Below, piece by piece: positions 1 through 8,900 of a stretch of DNA of 33,264 nt; position 1 is the stretch's first letter, and the number at the start of each line of letters is the position of its first letter. The DNA is from a virus. The stretch spans positions 1 through 33,264 of the IMG/VR virus record IMGVR_UViG_3300025417_000051. One strand, written 5' to 3'. A program made the position numbers and the translations under genes. Under the pieces are notes generated by a model. That model ran no database searches. It saw only the letters and a program-made list of their open reading frames with translations, and had not been told where the DNA came from.

Positions 1-2036
1 GCATCTAAATCATGTACGTTGCGTATTCCAGCACTTTTCATATATTCTATAGCAGATTGTTTTACTTCTTTTACTGGATCCCAACCTTCTGAAACTTCAT
101 TTTCAGCCATACCATCTTTATCAGCAATTGCTAAAGCAGTATTTGCCGCATTGTTACCTTTAGTTGCATTCATTGAATTTGCAGAACCATTGTCTGGTGG
201 ATTTTGTGCACCATCTTCTTCCATTTCGTCTTCAGCAACTTTGTAAGTCATTTGGTCTTCTGATTCTACCTCATCAACCATTTCTTTACCTTGTTCTGGA
301 CCGCATTCGCATTCGTACATACCGCACTCACCGCAGATTTCAGGACCATGCTCGTGGTCATGACTTTCTTCGTCTTCGTAATCATGTGAATCTACGTTTG
401 AATCTTGTCCGCTTAGTCTTTTCATTAATGACATCATACCATCATGGTCATCAATTACTTTAATACCGCCAACTTCATGTGAACCGTTTGGTGTATCTAC
501 CATTGCCTTTTCTTCACCACCAAATACACCTAGACCAGCTTGTTTGATAATGTCTAATAACATATCTGCTTCACCGTCTTGTGCATTTACGCTTACTGAA
601 TCAGGAGCACCTTGTTGACCTTTACTGATACTTACGGTTAAACCTTCACTTAATAGTGAGTTTAATTGTTTATCTAGTGATTCAAAAGCCAATGAATTTT
701 CTAACACTTCGTCATCATGGAAAGTTTGTCCAAATGCTTTGAATGTATCTCCAGGAGTCTCTTTTGCTTTTTTCTGCATGTAAGCAGTTTTATCCATCTC
801 ATCTATTTCAGGAGTACGTGAACCAAAACTTGCCATGTTTTCAACTTCTGGACCTTGACCCATTTCACCAACCGCGGTGCGACCTAAGATAGGCATTTGG
901 CCATAACATTCATCTAAACCTTCTTTGTAACCTTCGTGATAGCAACTGCACTCATCTAAATCTTCGTATGGGCAGTTATAGCTTTGTTTACTCAATGCAT
1001 GTGCTTTACCATGATGATGTGCAGCCTTTAATCTGTGATCCATACTTTCTTTAATCATTTTCTTTTTGCAATCAGCTACCATTTTCTTTAATTCTGTGTG
1101 GTCACAATCAGGGTGCATTTTGCAAATTTCTGCTACAGTTTTACCATCTTTACACATTTTTTTGATGTGTGCCATCGATGGCATTTTCTTTTTGTCAGTA
1201 CTTTCTAAGAATGTATCACTACGTCCACCGTTACTCATTGGGCTTGATTGTGCAAAGTTAGTTGGTGCTTCACCTTCTTTAACTTTACCCCAGCCACTCT
1301 TAGCACGAATAGCAAATGCTAATTCTTTCATTTTTGTAAATGCAGGTGAACCTTTCTTATGTGGACCACTAGCTTTTAATTTATTATATTGTGACATTAA
1401 TTCTGATTTGGTTTTGCCATCAAACATACCCTTTTTCTCAGGATTTAATTTAATACCACCTTCAATTTTTTCGTCTAATTCAGCTTCTTGCATAGCGCCA
1501 ACTTGAGTACTGCTTGGTGTTGCACTTGATGAAGCACCTGGCTTTTGCATTGATAATGTACCATCTTTAGCCGCTTTAACTACTGCTGGATCAGTTGTAG
1601 TGATAGCTGATGCTTGTGGATTTGAAGGATCTTTAATTAAGAAATTTTGACCTGATTGTTGTTTAGGAGCGGGAATAGGTTGAACTGCTAATCCTGCTTC
1701 AGCAATCATGTTTTGTTCGTCAACTGTTTCAATCCAATCTTTTAGACTGTGCTTGATTGTTTTCTTTTTGTCATGCTTAGGTAATTTAACATCTTTACCA
1801 TGTTGAACGCCAAACGCAGAGAAGTCATATTTTTTAACTTCACCTGTTTCGTCAGCATCTTTCTTAGGACGACCACGACCACGTTGGGTATCTTGTTTAA
1901 CTTTGTTACCTTCTTCGTTTTCATCATCCTTACGACCATAACCACCTGGTTCAGCAGTATGAATCTTACCTGTTTTAGTAGCAGTAACACCTTCGTTTAA
2001 CTGGTCTAATGATTGTAATAAATTTTTAAAATCCAT
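1..2036 (-). CDS. Large acidic Cys/His-rich candidate internal head protein (C-terminus outside window)
   Basis: I read this frame by hand from the ATG at 2036. It stays open to the left edge, giving about 678 codons with no stop. A good ribosome binding site (AAGGAAAAA) lies 5 nt before the ATG. I do not recognise a named family. The N-terminus MDFKNLLQSLDQLNEG looks like a T4 capsid-targeting peptide ending in a gp21-type site (LNE/G). Further LxE/IxE sites follow, for example MIAE/AG near residue 115. The protein is highly charged and low in complexity, with three Cys/His clusters: around residues 300-325, around 355-380 (CPYEDLDECSCYHEGYKEG) and around 560-575 (ICGECGMYECECG). These could bind metal. 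It is the last visible gene of the gp18-gp19-gp4-gp16 block. I infer a scaffold-core or internal virion role; a tail-associated protein is possible. Confidence 0.75.
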   Translation of the reverse strand, partial: MDFKNLLQSLDQLNEGVTATKTGKIHTAEPGGYGRKDDENEEGNKVKQDTQRGRGRPKKDADETGEVKKYDFSAFGVQHGKDVKLPKHDKKKTIKHSLKDWIETVDEQNMIAEAGLAVQPIPAPKQQSGQNFLIKDPSNPQASAITTTDPAVVKAAKDGTLSMQKPGASSSATPSSTQVGAMQEAELDEKIEGGIKLNPEKKGMFDGKTKSELMSQYNKLKASGPHKKGSPAFTKMKELAFAIRAKSGWGKVKEGEAPTNFAQSSPMSNGGRSDTFLESTDKKKMPSMAHIKKMCKDGKTVAEICKMHPDCDHTELKKMVADCKKKMIKESMDHRLKAAHHHGKAHALSKQSYNCPYEDLDECSCYHEGYKEGLDECYGQMPILGRTAVGEMGQGPEVENMASFGSRTPEIDEMDKTAYMQKKAKETPGDTFKAFGQTFHDDEVLENSLAFESLDKQLNSLLSEGLTVSISKGQQGAPDSVSVNAQDGEADMLLDIIKQAGLGVFGGEEKAMVDTPNGSHEVGGIKVIDDHDGMMSLMKRLSGQDSNVDSHDYEDEESHDHEHGPEICGECGMYECECGPEQGKEMVDEVESEDQMTYKVAEDEMEEDGAQNPPDNGSANSMNATKGNNAANTALAIADKDGMAENEVSEGWDPVKEVKQSAIEYMKSAGIRNVHDLD

Positions 2037-2054
2037 TTTGTTTTTCCTTAATAA

Positions 2055-2678
2055 TTAAACCATTGCGCCAGTTTTTGGCTTGGGTGGTCTTGTAATTTTT
2101 GTCATCGGGCTCTTGTCTCCCGCTCTTTTATCGTCTAGATATGGCTTGAACGGATCAAACGCATCTGGAGTTTCTTTGCCCGCATATGGAGTGTTAATCT
2201 TAGAACCTTTACTTTGGTCTTTGATTGAACTTAAATATGAATCACCATATGCTTTACTTGCTTCTTTAGCATCTGGTTGTTCTTCTAATTCAGTATGATC
2301 TAATAATGGACTATGACTCATTTCATTTTCATATCCCATTTGCTCACTATCAATGCTATCGTCAAAATCAGTACCAACTACACGCACCATGTTAACATTG
2401 TAACCTAATAATTGTGCAATTTGCTGAATCATTGGCTCATTAGCTGGATATCTAAATTCAGCTTTAATGATTGTAATAGCTTCGTTTTCTAAATTTGGGA
2501 ATCCATATGGACTCTTTTGAATAGGAGTACGTACCGGATCGCTAATCTTGACTGGATCAAACTTGTTTAGATTGTACTTAAACATATCTATAAAGTTATT
2601 GTCAATTTCGCCGGCAATTTTGATAGTGTAATTGTATGTATGAACACTTTCTACTATATATTGTTTTAGGCTTTTCAT
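2055..2678 (-). CDS. Candidate internal head protein with T4-like capsid-targeting N-terminus (207 aa)
   Basis: The family is not recognised. The first residues, MKSLKQYIVES, are strikingly like the leader of T4 internal proteins I-III (MKTYQEFIAE/A), including the (I)xE cleavage site of the gp21 prohead protease. The rest is soluble: a mixed alpha/beta N-terminal half (residues 15-110) and an acidic then Pro/Lys-rich C-terminal half (residues 115-207) with no membrane segment. A late-promoter box GATAAATA lies 20 nt upstream, overlapping the 3' end of the gp16-like gene. The gene is therefore probably transcribed late, on its own and by readthrough. The context (gp4 and gp16 upstream, another protein with a leader-like N-terminus downstream) supports head packaging, but function is inference. 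Confidence 0.75.
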   Translation of the reverse strand: MKSLKQYIVESVHTYNYTIKIAGEIDNNFIDMFKYNLNKFDPVKISDPVRTPIQKSPYGFPNLENEAITIIKAEFRYPANEPMIQQIAQLLGYNVNMVRVVGTDFDDSIDSEQMGYENEMSHSPLLDHTELEEQPDAKEASKAYGDSYLSSIKDQSKGSKINTPYAGKETPDAFDPFKPYLDDKRAGDKSPMTKITRPPKPKTGAMV

Positions 2679-2697
2679 TTTTTATTCCTGTATTAAT

Positions 2698-2705
2698 TAT
2701 TTATC
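2698..2705 (-). promoter_or_regulatory. Late-promoter box GATAAATA upstream of 207-aa gene
   Basis: The minus strand reads GATAAATA, one base from the T4 late box TATAAATA, and ends 19 nt before the ATG at 2678. The spacing leaves room for a start site and ribosome binding site. Confidence 0.6.
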
Positions 2706-3186
2706 ATTTTTCGTTTGTTTTGCTGGAGAGAATTTTTAGTAGTTCGTTGCGGTCTAATGTTTTACCATCACCTAATGGAGTACTTTCAATTTCTTCAGTT
2801 TTACTAGCCATTTTTTGATCCAATTGCGCTTTCTTCAATTGCAACTCAATCATTTTTAATTTTTTGTTTATTTTTGCTGTTTTAGCTGTGATAGCATGTC
2901 CAAGCATAGTTCCTGCACTATTAAAGATTTCACTTGCAAATCTACTATCAACTTGCATTCCTAAATCCATTAAATCTTTATAACTGCTTGTTGCTAGTCC
3001 TGCTAGTTCATCCATTTCCCCATCAGCCATATCTAGACCGCGTACTTGTGGTAATGCGTTTTCAATTTTTTCTATGTTGTCTAATGCATCAGCGATAACA
3101 TATTCTGCGTTATCAGGAATAGGTGCGCTAAGAGTTTCAATCTCACTTTGCGGTAATTCAAAAAGTTCTTCTAGTTTTTTATTCAT
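2704..3186 (-). CDS. gp16: Small terminase subunit, gp16-like
   Basis: At 160 aa this is close in length to T4 gp16 (164 aa). It has the same plan: an acidic N-terminal segment (residues 1-50, with LEELFELP), a long central helical hairpin (about residues 60-130: SYKDLMDLGMQVDSRFASEI then KINKKLKMIELQLKKAQLDQK) and a polar tail. In T4 the small terminase forms rings that regulate gp17 and recognise DNA for packaging. The large subunit is not in this window. The gene follows gp4 with a 12-nt gap. An AATAAATA octamer sits 5 nt before the ATG. Assignment rests on length, helical pattern and position rather than a catalytic motif, so another coiled-coil structural protein remains possible. Confidence 0.55.
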   Translation of the reverse strand: MNKKLEELFELPQSEIETLSAPIPDNAEYVIADALDNIEKIENALPQVRGLDMADGEMDELAGLATSSYKDLMDLGMQVDSRFASEIFNSAGTMLGHAITAKTAKINKKLKMIELQLKKAQLDQKMASKTEEIESTPLGDGKTLDRNELLKILSSKTNEK

Positions 3187-3191
3187 GAAAG

Positions 3192-3199
3192 TATTTATT
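3192..3199 (-). promoter_or_regulatory. Late-box-like AATAAATA directly before gp16-like gene
   Basis: AATAAATA ends 5 nt before the ATG at 3186 and overlaps the stop of gp4. It is weaker than other boxes and could be chance in AT-rich DNA. Confidence 0.3.
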
Positions 3200-3636
3200 T
3201 ACTTTCGTGAACCATTTCTAAAAAGGTCATCTTCGGTGATTACTCTGAAGGTATACCCTTGAGTTTTACAGTAAGCCATTGCGGCTTGCCACTTTGCATG
3301 ATTAATTGCAACAACAATTTTATCTCTAGCACTTGCCGCACGACTTTCAATTAAACTTTGTTTTTTAGGTTTTATCTCAACAACTTCAGCAATTGATTTA
3401 CCGTACTTGTTTTGATATACTACAAAAAAGTCAGGTATATATTTGTGTATTTTTCCATCTAATGGACTACGATAGGGTATTGCTAATGCTTCACTGGCCC
3501 AATGAGTTACATTATTGTGTGTATCGCAAAATGTCATGAATGTTAATTCCCAACCACTGCGATATTTAGGCTTATGCTGACCTACGTACTTGTGTGGGTT
3601 TTTTGGAGTAAATATACCTTGTGCATAATTTGCCAT
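3199..3636 (-). CDS. gp4: Head completion protein gp4, PD-(D/E)XK nuclease-like
   Basis: This 145-aa protein aligns by eye with T4 gp4 (gp50/65), which is needed to finish DNA-filled heads before tail attachment. Shared landmarks are the N-terminal pattern (F/W)xPKNxxKYxG, the YRSxWE motif (residues 25-30), the WxSExxxIPY block and the terminal (F)RxxTEDxL block near residues 131-138. A nuclease-like core is visible: E30, D69 in KYIPDF, and E87-x-K89 in EIKPKK. In related PD-(D/E)XK folds these residues bind metal. The ATG lies 2 nt after the stop of the upstream 119-aa gene, so the two are translationally coupled. Length and motifs look intact. Confidence 0.88.
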   Translation of the reverse strand: MANYAQGIFTPKNPHKYVGQHKPKYRSGWELTFMTFCDTHNNVTHWASEALAIPYRSPLDGKIHKYIPDFFVVYQNKYGKSIAEVVEIKPKKQSLIESRAASARDKIVVAINHAKWQAAMAYCKTQGYTFRVITEDDLFRNGSRK

Positions 3637-3638
3637 GA

Positions 3639-3998
3639 TTAAAGCACTATGTTACGTGCCACCGGTTGATTTGATTTTGGTATAATAGCTATACCATATA
3701 ATGATGTTTTACTTTTAAAACTATTCAAATAATATGCAAGTATTTGATTTAATTCCATTTTTGTTTTACCTTTTATTTGGTCTAACAAATCAAGCACAGA
3801 TATACCTGTATCTTGTGCTATTCTGAATAAAACAGCAGTAAAATTATTTGCAATAGTTTTTGTAGCACACACGCCTGTAAAATAACTATGTACAATATCA
3901 TATTGATTTGCCGGTACAACCAAATCAAAGGAATAAAAAGAATCAAAGATTCTAATTGTTTGATCTAAATTACTTCTAGTGTCTAATATTTGAGCCAT
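3639..3998 (-). CDS. Conserved-looking small protein between tube initiator and gp4 (119 aa)
   Basis: Not recognised. The sequence reads as a compact helical globular domain (MAQILDTRSNLDQTIRIFDS, then IANNFTAVLFRIAQDTGISV, then KTKMELNQILAYYLNSFKSK) with no signal peptide, membrane segment or catalytic motif. It lies between the gp54/gp48-like gene, whose stop is 14 nt upstream, and gp4, which starts 2 nt after its stop. This location suggests a tail or head-completion accessory protein. A CATAAATA octamer ends 4 nt before the ATG, which may be a late promoter making a nearly leaderless transcript. No good Shine-Dalgarno sequence is visible. The function is unknown. Confidence 0.75.
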   Translation of the reverse strand: MAQILDTRSNLDQTIRIFDSFYSFDLVVPANQYDIVHSYFTGVCATKTIANNFTAVLFRIAQDTGISVLDLLDQIKGKTKMELNQILAYYLNSFKSKTSLYGIAIIPKSNQPVARNIVL

Positions 3999-4002
3999 AA
4001 TG

Positions 4003-4010
4003 TATTTATG
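4003..4010 (-). promoter_or_regulatory. Late-box-like CATAAATA directly before the 119-aa gene
   Basis: CATAAATA ends 4 nt before the ATG at 3998. If T4 spacing holds, transcription would begin at or near the start codon, giving a leaderless message. Confidence 0.35.
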
Positions 4011-4012
4011 TA

Positions 4013-5251
4013 TTAATTAGGCCCGGTATTAGAAACACCTGCATATGGATTGGCAGTTATTTGTTGTGGGCTTCCCGGTGCATTAGGAGGCGTACCTGCA
4101 TTACCATTTGGTGTTGCCCCAAATATCGGAGTAACAACATTTATATTTCTATTTGGTGTTTGTTGCACAGCATTAATAATACCAGAGGTAACTTCGCTGG
4201 CTGCAAGTTGTGTTAAATTTTGATTTTTAAATGTATTGTATGTTGTGCCTGCGGCTTGTACTGCGCCCAACAAATTACCATTGGCTAAATTACTAACCAC
4301 ACCATTAGCACCGTCTACTAAACCACCTTGACCTAATATAGTTGCTTGGCTTCCTGGCTTTGATATAGGGCTTGGTGTCAAATCATAATTAGTTTCTAAA
4401 CCAAATCCAGTAACAATATTACTAGGACTAGCACCACTTATAGCACCGTTGTTATATACTACTGTTTCATAATCTAATGTCATTTGATTTTCCATAATAC
4501 CTGTATTTTCAGCGTAACTATAAGTGTCGTGACTGAAATTAGTGATAATTGGATTTATTAATGTGTATGCTACAAAATTATGTTGGTTGAAACCAAAGAT
4601 TGTAATGTTCTTAAAAAACGGTACTTTTTGTGCACCTGTACTACTAGGAACATTGGTATCTCCTATATAACCCCAAGTAGCATTTCCTGCTATACTAGGA
4701 TCATACTGATTTCTACTGTTATACGTTGCCCCTGTGCTTGATGCCGCAGTACCTCCTTGACCAGCAACACCGCCTTGATTTGGATTTGTTCCTCCACGAG
4801 CACCGGCAAATACAACTTGTGCATTGTTACCGTCTGCATAGTAGTAATTATAATACGCTGTCCATAAACTTCTTATGATACCACCTGCAGTTGGACTGCC
4901 TGCCGCTGTTCCGTTATCATCATGAAACGTTATGGTAATTGGATCATATTTAATTTTAGTTTGTACAATTCTTTTACGATTGTATTGATTTAGTGTAGAT
5001 GTTTCAAAATTAAATTTAGGTAATTGTGCAGTTTTGACATCTAATCCAAAGTTTGCACCAGTGTTTACGTTTTGATTATACGCAGTTGTGTTTATGTCAA
5101 AATAGACATGAAATAGATATTTAAACTTAGGTGCATATTGATATGCATTAGTTCTAAACGTTTTACTTGCGTGAGTGTAATCACGTAGGTAATCGCTGCC
5201 GAAAAATGTGCCGGCAGCGCCTTGTAGTAAATTTTGAATAAATCCAGACAT
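4013..5251 (-). CDS. Baseplate tail-tube initiator/cap, gp54/gp48-like
   Basis: This 412-aa protein carries a tail-tube-type fold signature in its first 110 residues: KFKYLFHVYFDINT followed by a VKTAQLPKFNFET strand, then RKRIVQTKIKYDPITITFHDD. This order (F-x-V-x-F strand, Q-x-P 'tube' strand, then ITITFHDD) is typical of gp19-like tube proteins and of T4 gp54 and gp48, which start tube growth on the baseplate. A Gly/Asn/Ser-rich insertion (about residues 125-195) and a Gly/Pro-rich C-terminal extension (about 290-412) make it longer than T4 gp54 (320 aa). It follows gp19 by 23 nt with a Shine-Dalgarno AAAGGAA and no promoter box, so it is probably co-transcribed with gp19. gp48 versus gp54 cannot be decided here. 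Confidence 0.7.
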   Translation of the reverse strand: MSGFIQNLLQGAAGTFFGSDYLRDYTHASKTFRTNAYQYAPKFKYLFHVYFDINTTAYNQNVNTGANFGLDVKTAQLPKFNFETSTLNQYNRKRIVQTKIKYDPITITFHDDNGTAAGSPTAGGIIRSLWTAYYNYYYADGNNAQVVFAGARGGTNPNQGGVAGQGGTAASSTGATYNSRNQYDPSIAGNATWGYIGDTNVPSSTGAQKVPFFKNITIFGFNQHNFVAYTLINPIITNFSHDTYSYAENTGIMENQMTLDYETVVYNNGAISGASPSNIVTGFGLETNYDLTPSPISKPGSQATILGQGGLVDGANGVVSNLANGNLLGAVQAAGTTYNTFKNQNLTQLAASEVTSGIINAVQQTPNRNINVVTPIFGATPNGNAGTPPNAPGSPQQITANPYAGVSNTGPN

Positions 5252-5274
5252 GGATTAATTCCTTTAATTACGCA

Positions 5275-5907
5275 TTAAACTGATGCACCAATACCAGTAG
5301 CCAATGATCCAAGTGTTCTACCAACTGTTGCACCAACACCAGAACCAATTGGTGACTGAATTGCGTTATCAAAGCGTAGTGTCAATGAAATTGTAACTAC
5401 TTCGTTAGTACCGTAATTTAATGTATTGTAGTTTGCTGTTTGTACAAAGCATCCATATAGTTCCCATGTTTCTAAAACTATTGGAGCACTTGTTCCGTTA
5501 CCACCATCTAAAACTTCAATATTTGTTTCAAATTTATAGTCTTGACCAGTTGCCGCACTTGCTTGTTCAACAAAGTCCATTTGTTTCTGAATTTGTTGAC
5601 CAATCAATGCAGATACTGAGCCTGATGCATCGTCACGAATATTGATAGTCATTGTTTGCCATTGTGCTTTACCAGCCAAATACATTGTTGAGTTGTAAAT
5701 TGGAAGTGTAATTTCTTGGAACTGAATTTGTGGTCTTGAGCAATCAATAACCTGTTTTGTTAAGTTTACTGTACTTCCACCTGTACCAAAATTCAAAAAG
5801 TTAACTCTGAATCTGAACTGTAATTTTGGCATTAGTAAGCCCTGATTGCCACTGGCGTTATCAGATGCTACTGTCATGTTGTACAATGATTGTGAGGCTG
5901 TTGCCAT
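5275..5907 (-). CDS. gp19: Tail tube protein gp19
   Basis: This 210-aa protein follows the sheath gene, as gp19 follows gp18 in T4 (gp19 163 aa). It has the tube-fold pattern: LQFRFRVNFLNFG (residues 29-41), CSRPQIQFQEITLPIYNST (about 71-89), then the TMTINIRDDASG strand. The second half has paired strands with a conserved W-E-L-Y-G-C turn, where tube subunits usually carry an (E)LxGCF-type motif. The C-terminal tail is Gly/Ala-rich. It has its own late-promoter box GATAAATA 22 nt upstream and a strong ribosome binding site AGGAG. A perfect hairpin separates it from gp18. This arrangement allows tube to be made independently of sheath. The extra length relative to T4 lies in the N-terminus and the Gly-rich tail. 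Confidence 0.85.
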   Translation of the reverse strand: MATASQSLYNMTVASDNASGNQGLLMPKLQFRFRVNFLNFGTGGSTVNLTKQVIDCSRPQIQFQEITLPIYNSTMYLAGKAQWQTMTINIRDDASGSVSALIGQQIQKQMDFVEQASAATGQDYKFETNIEVLDGGNGTSAPIVLETWELYGCFVQTANYNTLNYGTNEVVTISLTLRFDNAIQSPIGSGVGATVGRTLGSLATGIGASV

Positions 5908-5928
5908 TTTTGTTTCTCCTGTTAATCT

Positions 5929-5936
5929 TATTTATC
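5929..5936 (-). promoter_or_regulatory. Late-promoter box of gp19
   Basis: GATAAATA lies 21 nt before the gp19 ATG, with AGGAG between. It allows tube-protein transcription independent of the sheath gene. Confidence 0.65.
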
Positions 5937-5943
5937 TAAAGTA

Positions 5944-5963
5944 GATAGCCCTTTCGGGCTATC
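5944..5963 (-). promoter_or_regulatory. Perfect 8-bp hairpin between gp18 and gp19
   Basis: On the minus strand GATAGCCC-GAAA-GGGCTATC forms a stem with a GNRA tetraloop right after the gp18 stop. It lacks a U-tract, so it is more likely an mRNA 3'-end stabiliser or processing signal than a full terminator. Confidence 0.6.
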
Positions 5964-5964
5964 A

Positions 5965-8900
5965 TTAAGCACCATTAGATGATGATATTGCTCCGGTATT
6001 TAACACTCTAACTGGAATGTAGATGAATTCTGCTGCCTTAACTGGCTCGATTGCAACGTCAATCCATAATTCATTTCTATCAATTCTAGCTGGAGTATTG
6101 TTACTTTCGTCACAAACTACCAAATAATCGTATATACCGCGTTTAGCAACTAAATCAATAAGCAATGTTTGAACAACACCTGAAATTTGATTGCGTGTTA
6201 ATGCATCGTTAGGCTCAAATACGAATGGTCTTGCCGCTATTGTTAATTGTCTACGTAAGTAAGCAATTAGTCGTGCAACATTTGTTCTATCTAACGCACT
6301 ATTAGATGCATAGCTTGTTTTGTTACCAAAGTTCAATAGACCAACACCAGTAAAGAATACTAATGGATTGATGTAATTGATATACAATGTGTCACGAATA
6401 CCAAGGTTAGTTTTGATCGTAATAAATTGACCAGTTGTTCTATCTAGATAACCAATGTTTGTTGCATTATCAATAATACCACGACGTGTACCTGCTGCCG
6501 CAAACCAAGGATAAGCAATAGTATCATTGCGTAAGAATGTACGAATCATCATGTGACTTGGTGGAACAGCAACTAAGTTACCTGTCAAATCAGTTGTTAA
6601 ACCACTTGGATAGAATAGACCTAAATAAGTGTCACGTGTAACGCAACCTTGCTCGTCTGTTCTTGGAGCACCTGCGGCATTTGTAGCCCATGCTTGAATT
6701 GCAGTAGCACTAGCCGGAAGTCCCATTGGTGTGTCACCTAAAATGTATCCTGTGTCACCACGGTCTGCATTTAATACAACCATGTTAGGTTGTAGTTCTT
6801 CATAGTAAGGACATGCAATTAAATTAAAATAGTTGTCTTCATCACGAATATCTGTGTTAGTATCAACAACACTACTCAATGATTTAACTACCATTTCACG
6901 TTGAGCAAATCTACCCATGTAAGGAGCACCATTAGTTTGATTACCACTTGCTGTTACCCATGTATAACTGAACTCTGGTAAGTTACCAACTGTTGTAGGA
7001 GCACTTGGATTATAAGGATTAGCATTAGGATAATTTGCACTTGTAAAATAATTTGTTCTAAATTGTTTTACATTATATCCTGAACGGCGCGTATTCCATA
7101 AAATCATACCATTTGGATATAGTGAAGGATCCGGAGCATCTAAGTCAATATAGTTACTAGTTAGCAAACTTTGAATTGTTGGGATAGGATCGTTAACTGG
7201 ATCAATAGCACCAGAACTTCCCCAACGTGCATCTTCAAATATAATACCAGTACTGCTTGTATCTGCTGTATTATTAATCAATACCCATGTATTTGAACCA
7301 TTGACTAATTGATAACGATATATCAACGGATATAATTCTAATGCATCAATGCCAGTATCAATCCAAATATCACCGTATTGTAATGATGTACCATCACTTT
7401 GTACTGTTGGTTGACTTGCACTCATGATAGGACCATTTGGATCAGTATTGTTACTACCAGTGTGTGCTGGGAAACCAGATGTGTCATAAGCTAAATTGTT
7501 ATAACCATTCCATTGACCATTGTAGTTAACCATTAAATCAACTTGGTCATTAACACTATAGAACCAGTTAGTGTAATCAGCTGGTAATGTAGCTGGAGCA
7601 CCGTTATTTGATGCATATGTAAATGATACCCAATTACTTAACTGAGTTGCATATATTTGCGGAATTGCATTTCCAGAAACATATGTTACTGCTTGAATTC
7701 CACCGCTGATTACGCTAACAACTTTAAGTACTAAATCATTAGCTGGAGTAGTACCACCTAAACTTGTACCTGCAATTGTTACCGTGTCGCCTGCGGCATA
7801 ACCTGTACCTGCAGTTACTATACAGTTATTAGCTATTATGTACTCACCGTATTGAGGTGATACTCTGAAGGTAGCACCTGTACCACTACCTGTAGTACTA
7901 GTTGGTGAAACTGTAAATATTTGAGCATATGAAGGTCCATATTTTACTCCACTAGTTTCATCTGCAACAATACCAATCTGTGCTAATACACCACTATGTT
8001 TACCTTCATTTGAACCAGATATTATGGCATCATATAAAAGAATCTCACCACCTGCGGTGTGTGTTAATTGAATAGCGCCGTCTGTAGTAACACTTGCTGT
8101 TGTATAGGGTGCTCCTGCAGCCGCCCATGAAGTAACAAAATCACTAGGACTCATGCCATTTGAAATAGACATATTGTAATAAGTAGACAAACTTGTAGAA
8201 CCCGGGATACTTACCCTGATACCCATAATAGTTGGACTATCTAGAATACCACTTAATGTCCAATTTGTTGTTGTACCAGTAATTACTGTAGGTCCAGTAG
8301 CTATGCGATTCCATAAATACACTGGCCCTTGATTGTAACCACCATCAAATCCATATTGTGCATAAACTGTACCAGCTGGAATAGCTTGACCACCTGTTGC
8401 ATCTAATAAAGAATCTACAGTCCAATCAGCAGTTGCCGTTAATACTGATAATGCTTTCCAACTTTGTGTCACACCATTATATTGAGATACAACTGGATTT
8501 AAACCAGTTGTTGATGTGGCCACTTGAATCCATACTGATCCAGTTGGAGCAGGTTGTGCTTGACTTTTAGACCATAATGGCATTTGAGCAGATGTACCGT
8601 ATGCTACTGATGGTTGAAAATAATATGCAGGAGTAACAATAGAACCAAACAATGCTGTTAATAACTCTGTTGTACCAGTAACTATTTCTAGAAACGGACG
8701 TTGTCCTGGTAATTCTGGTTGTGCTGAAAAAATATTTAATTTTCCAGATATTACCGATGCACTAATATAAGTATAACCTAAATTATTAATTGCTGTAGCT
8801 AATCCTGCTACAGTATTGTTAGGACTTCCTGGAACGGCTACTGTAAAGTTAAAAAAGCCATTCATGTTAAATTCAATAGTGTCACCTGCAACTAATGTTG

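Noticed and set aside
1066-1506. Plus-strand open frame inside the large acidic protein gene
   Set aside because: The minus-strand frame is open for the whole region, has a good start and phage-like composition. The plus frame is its shadow.
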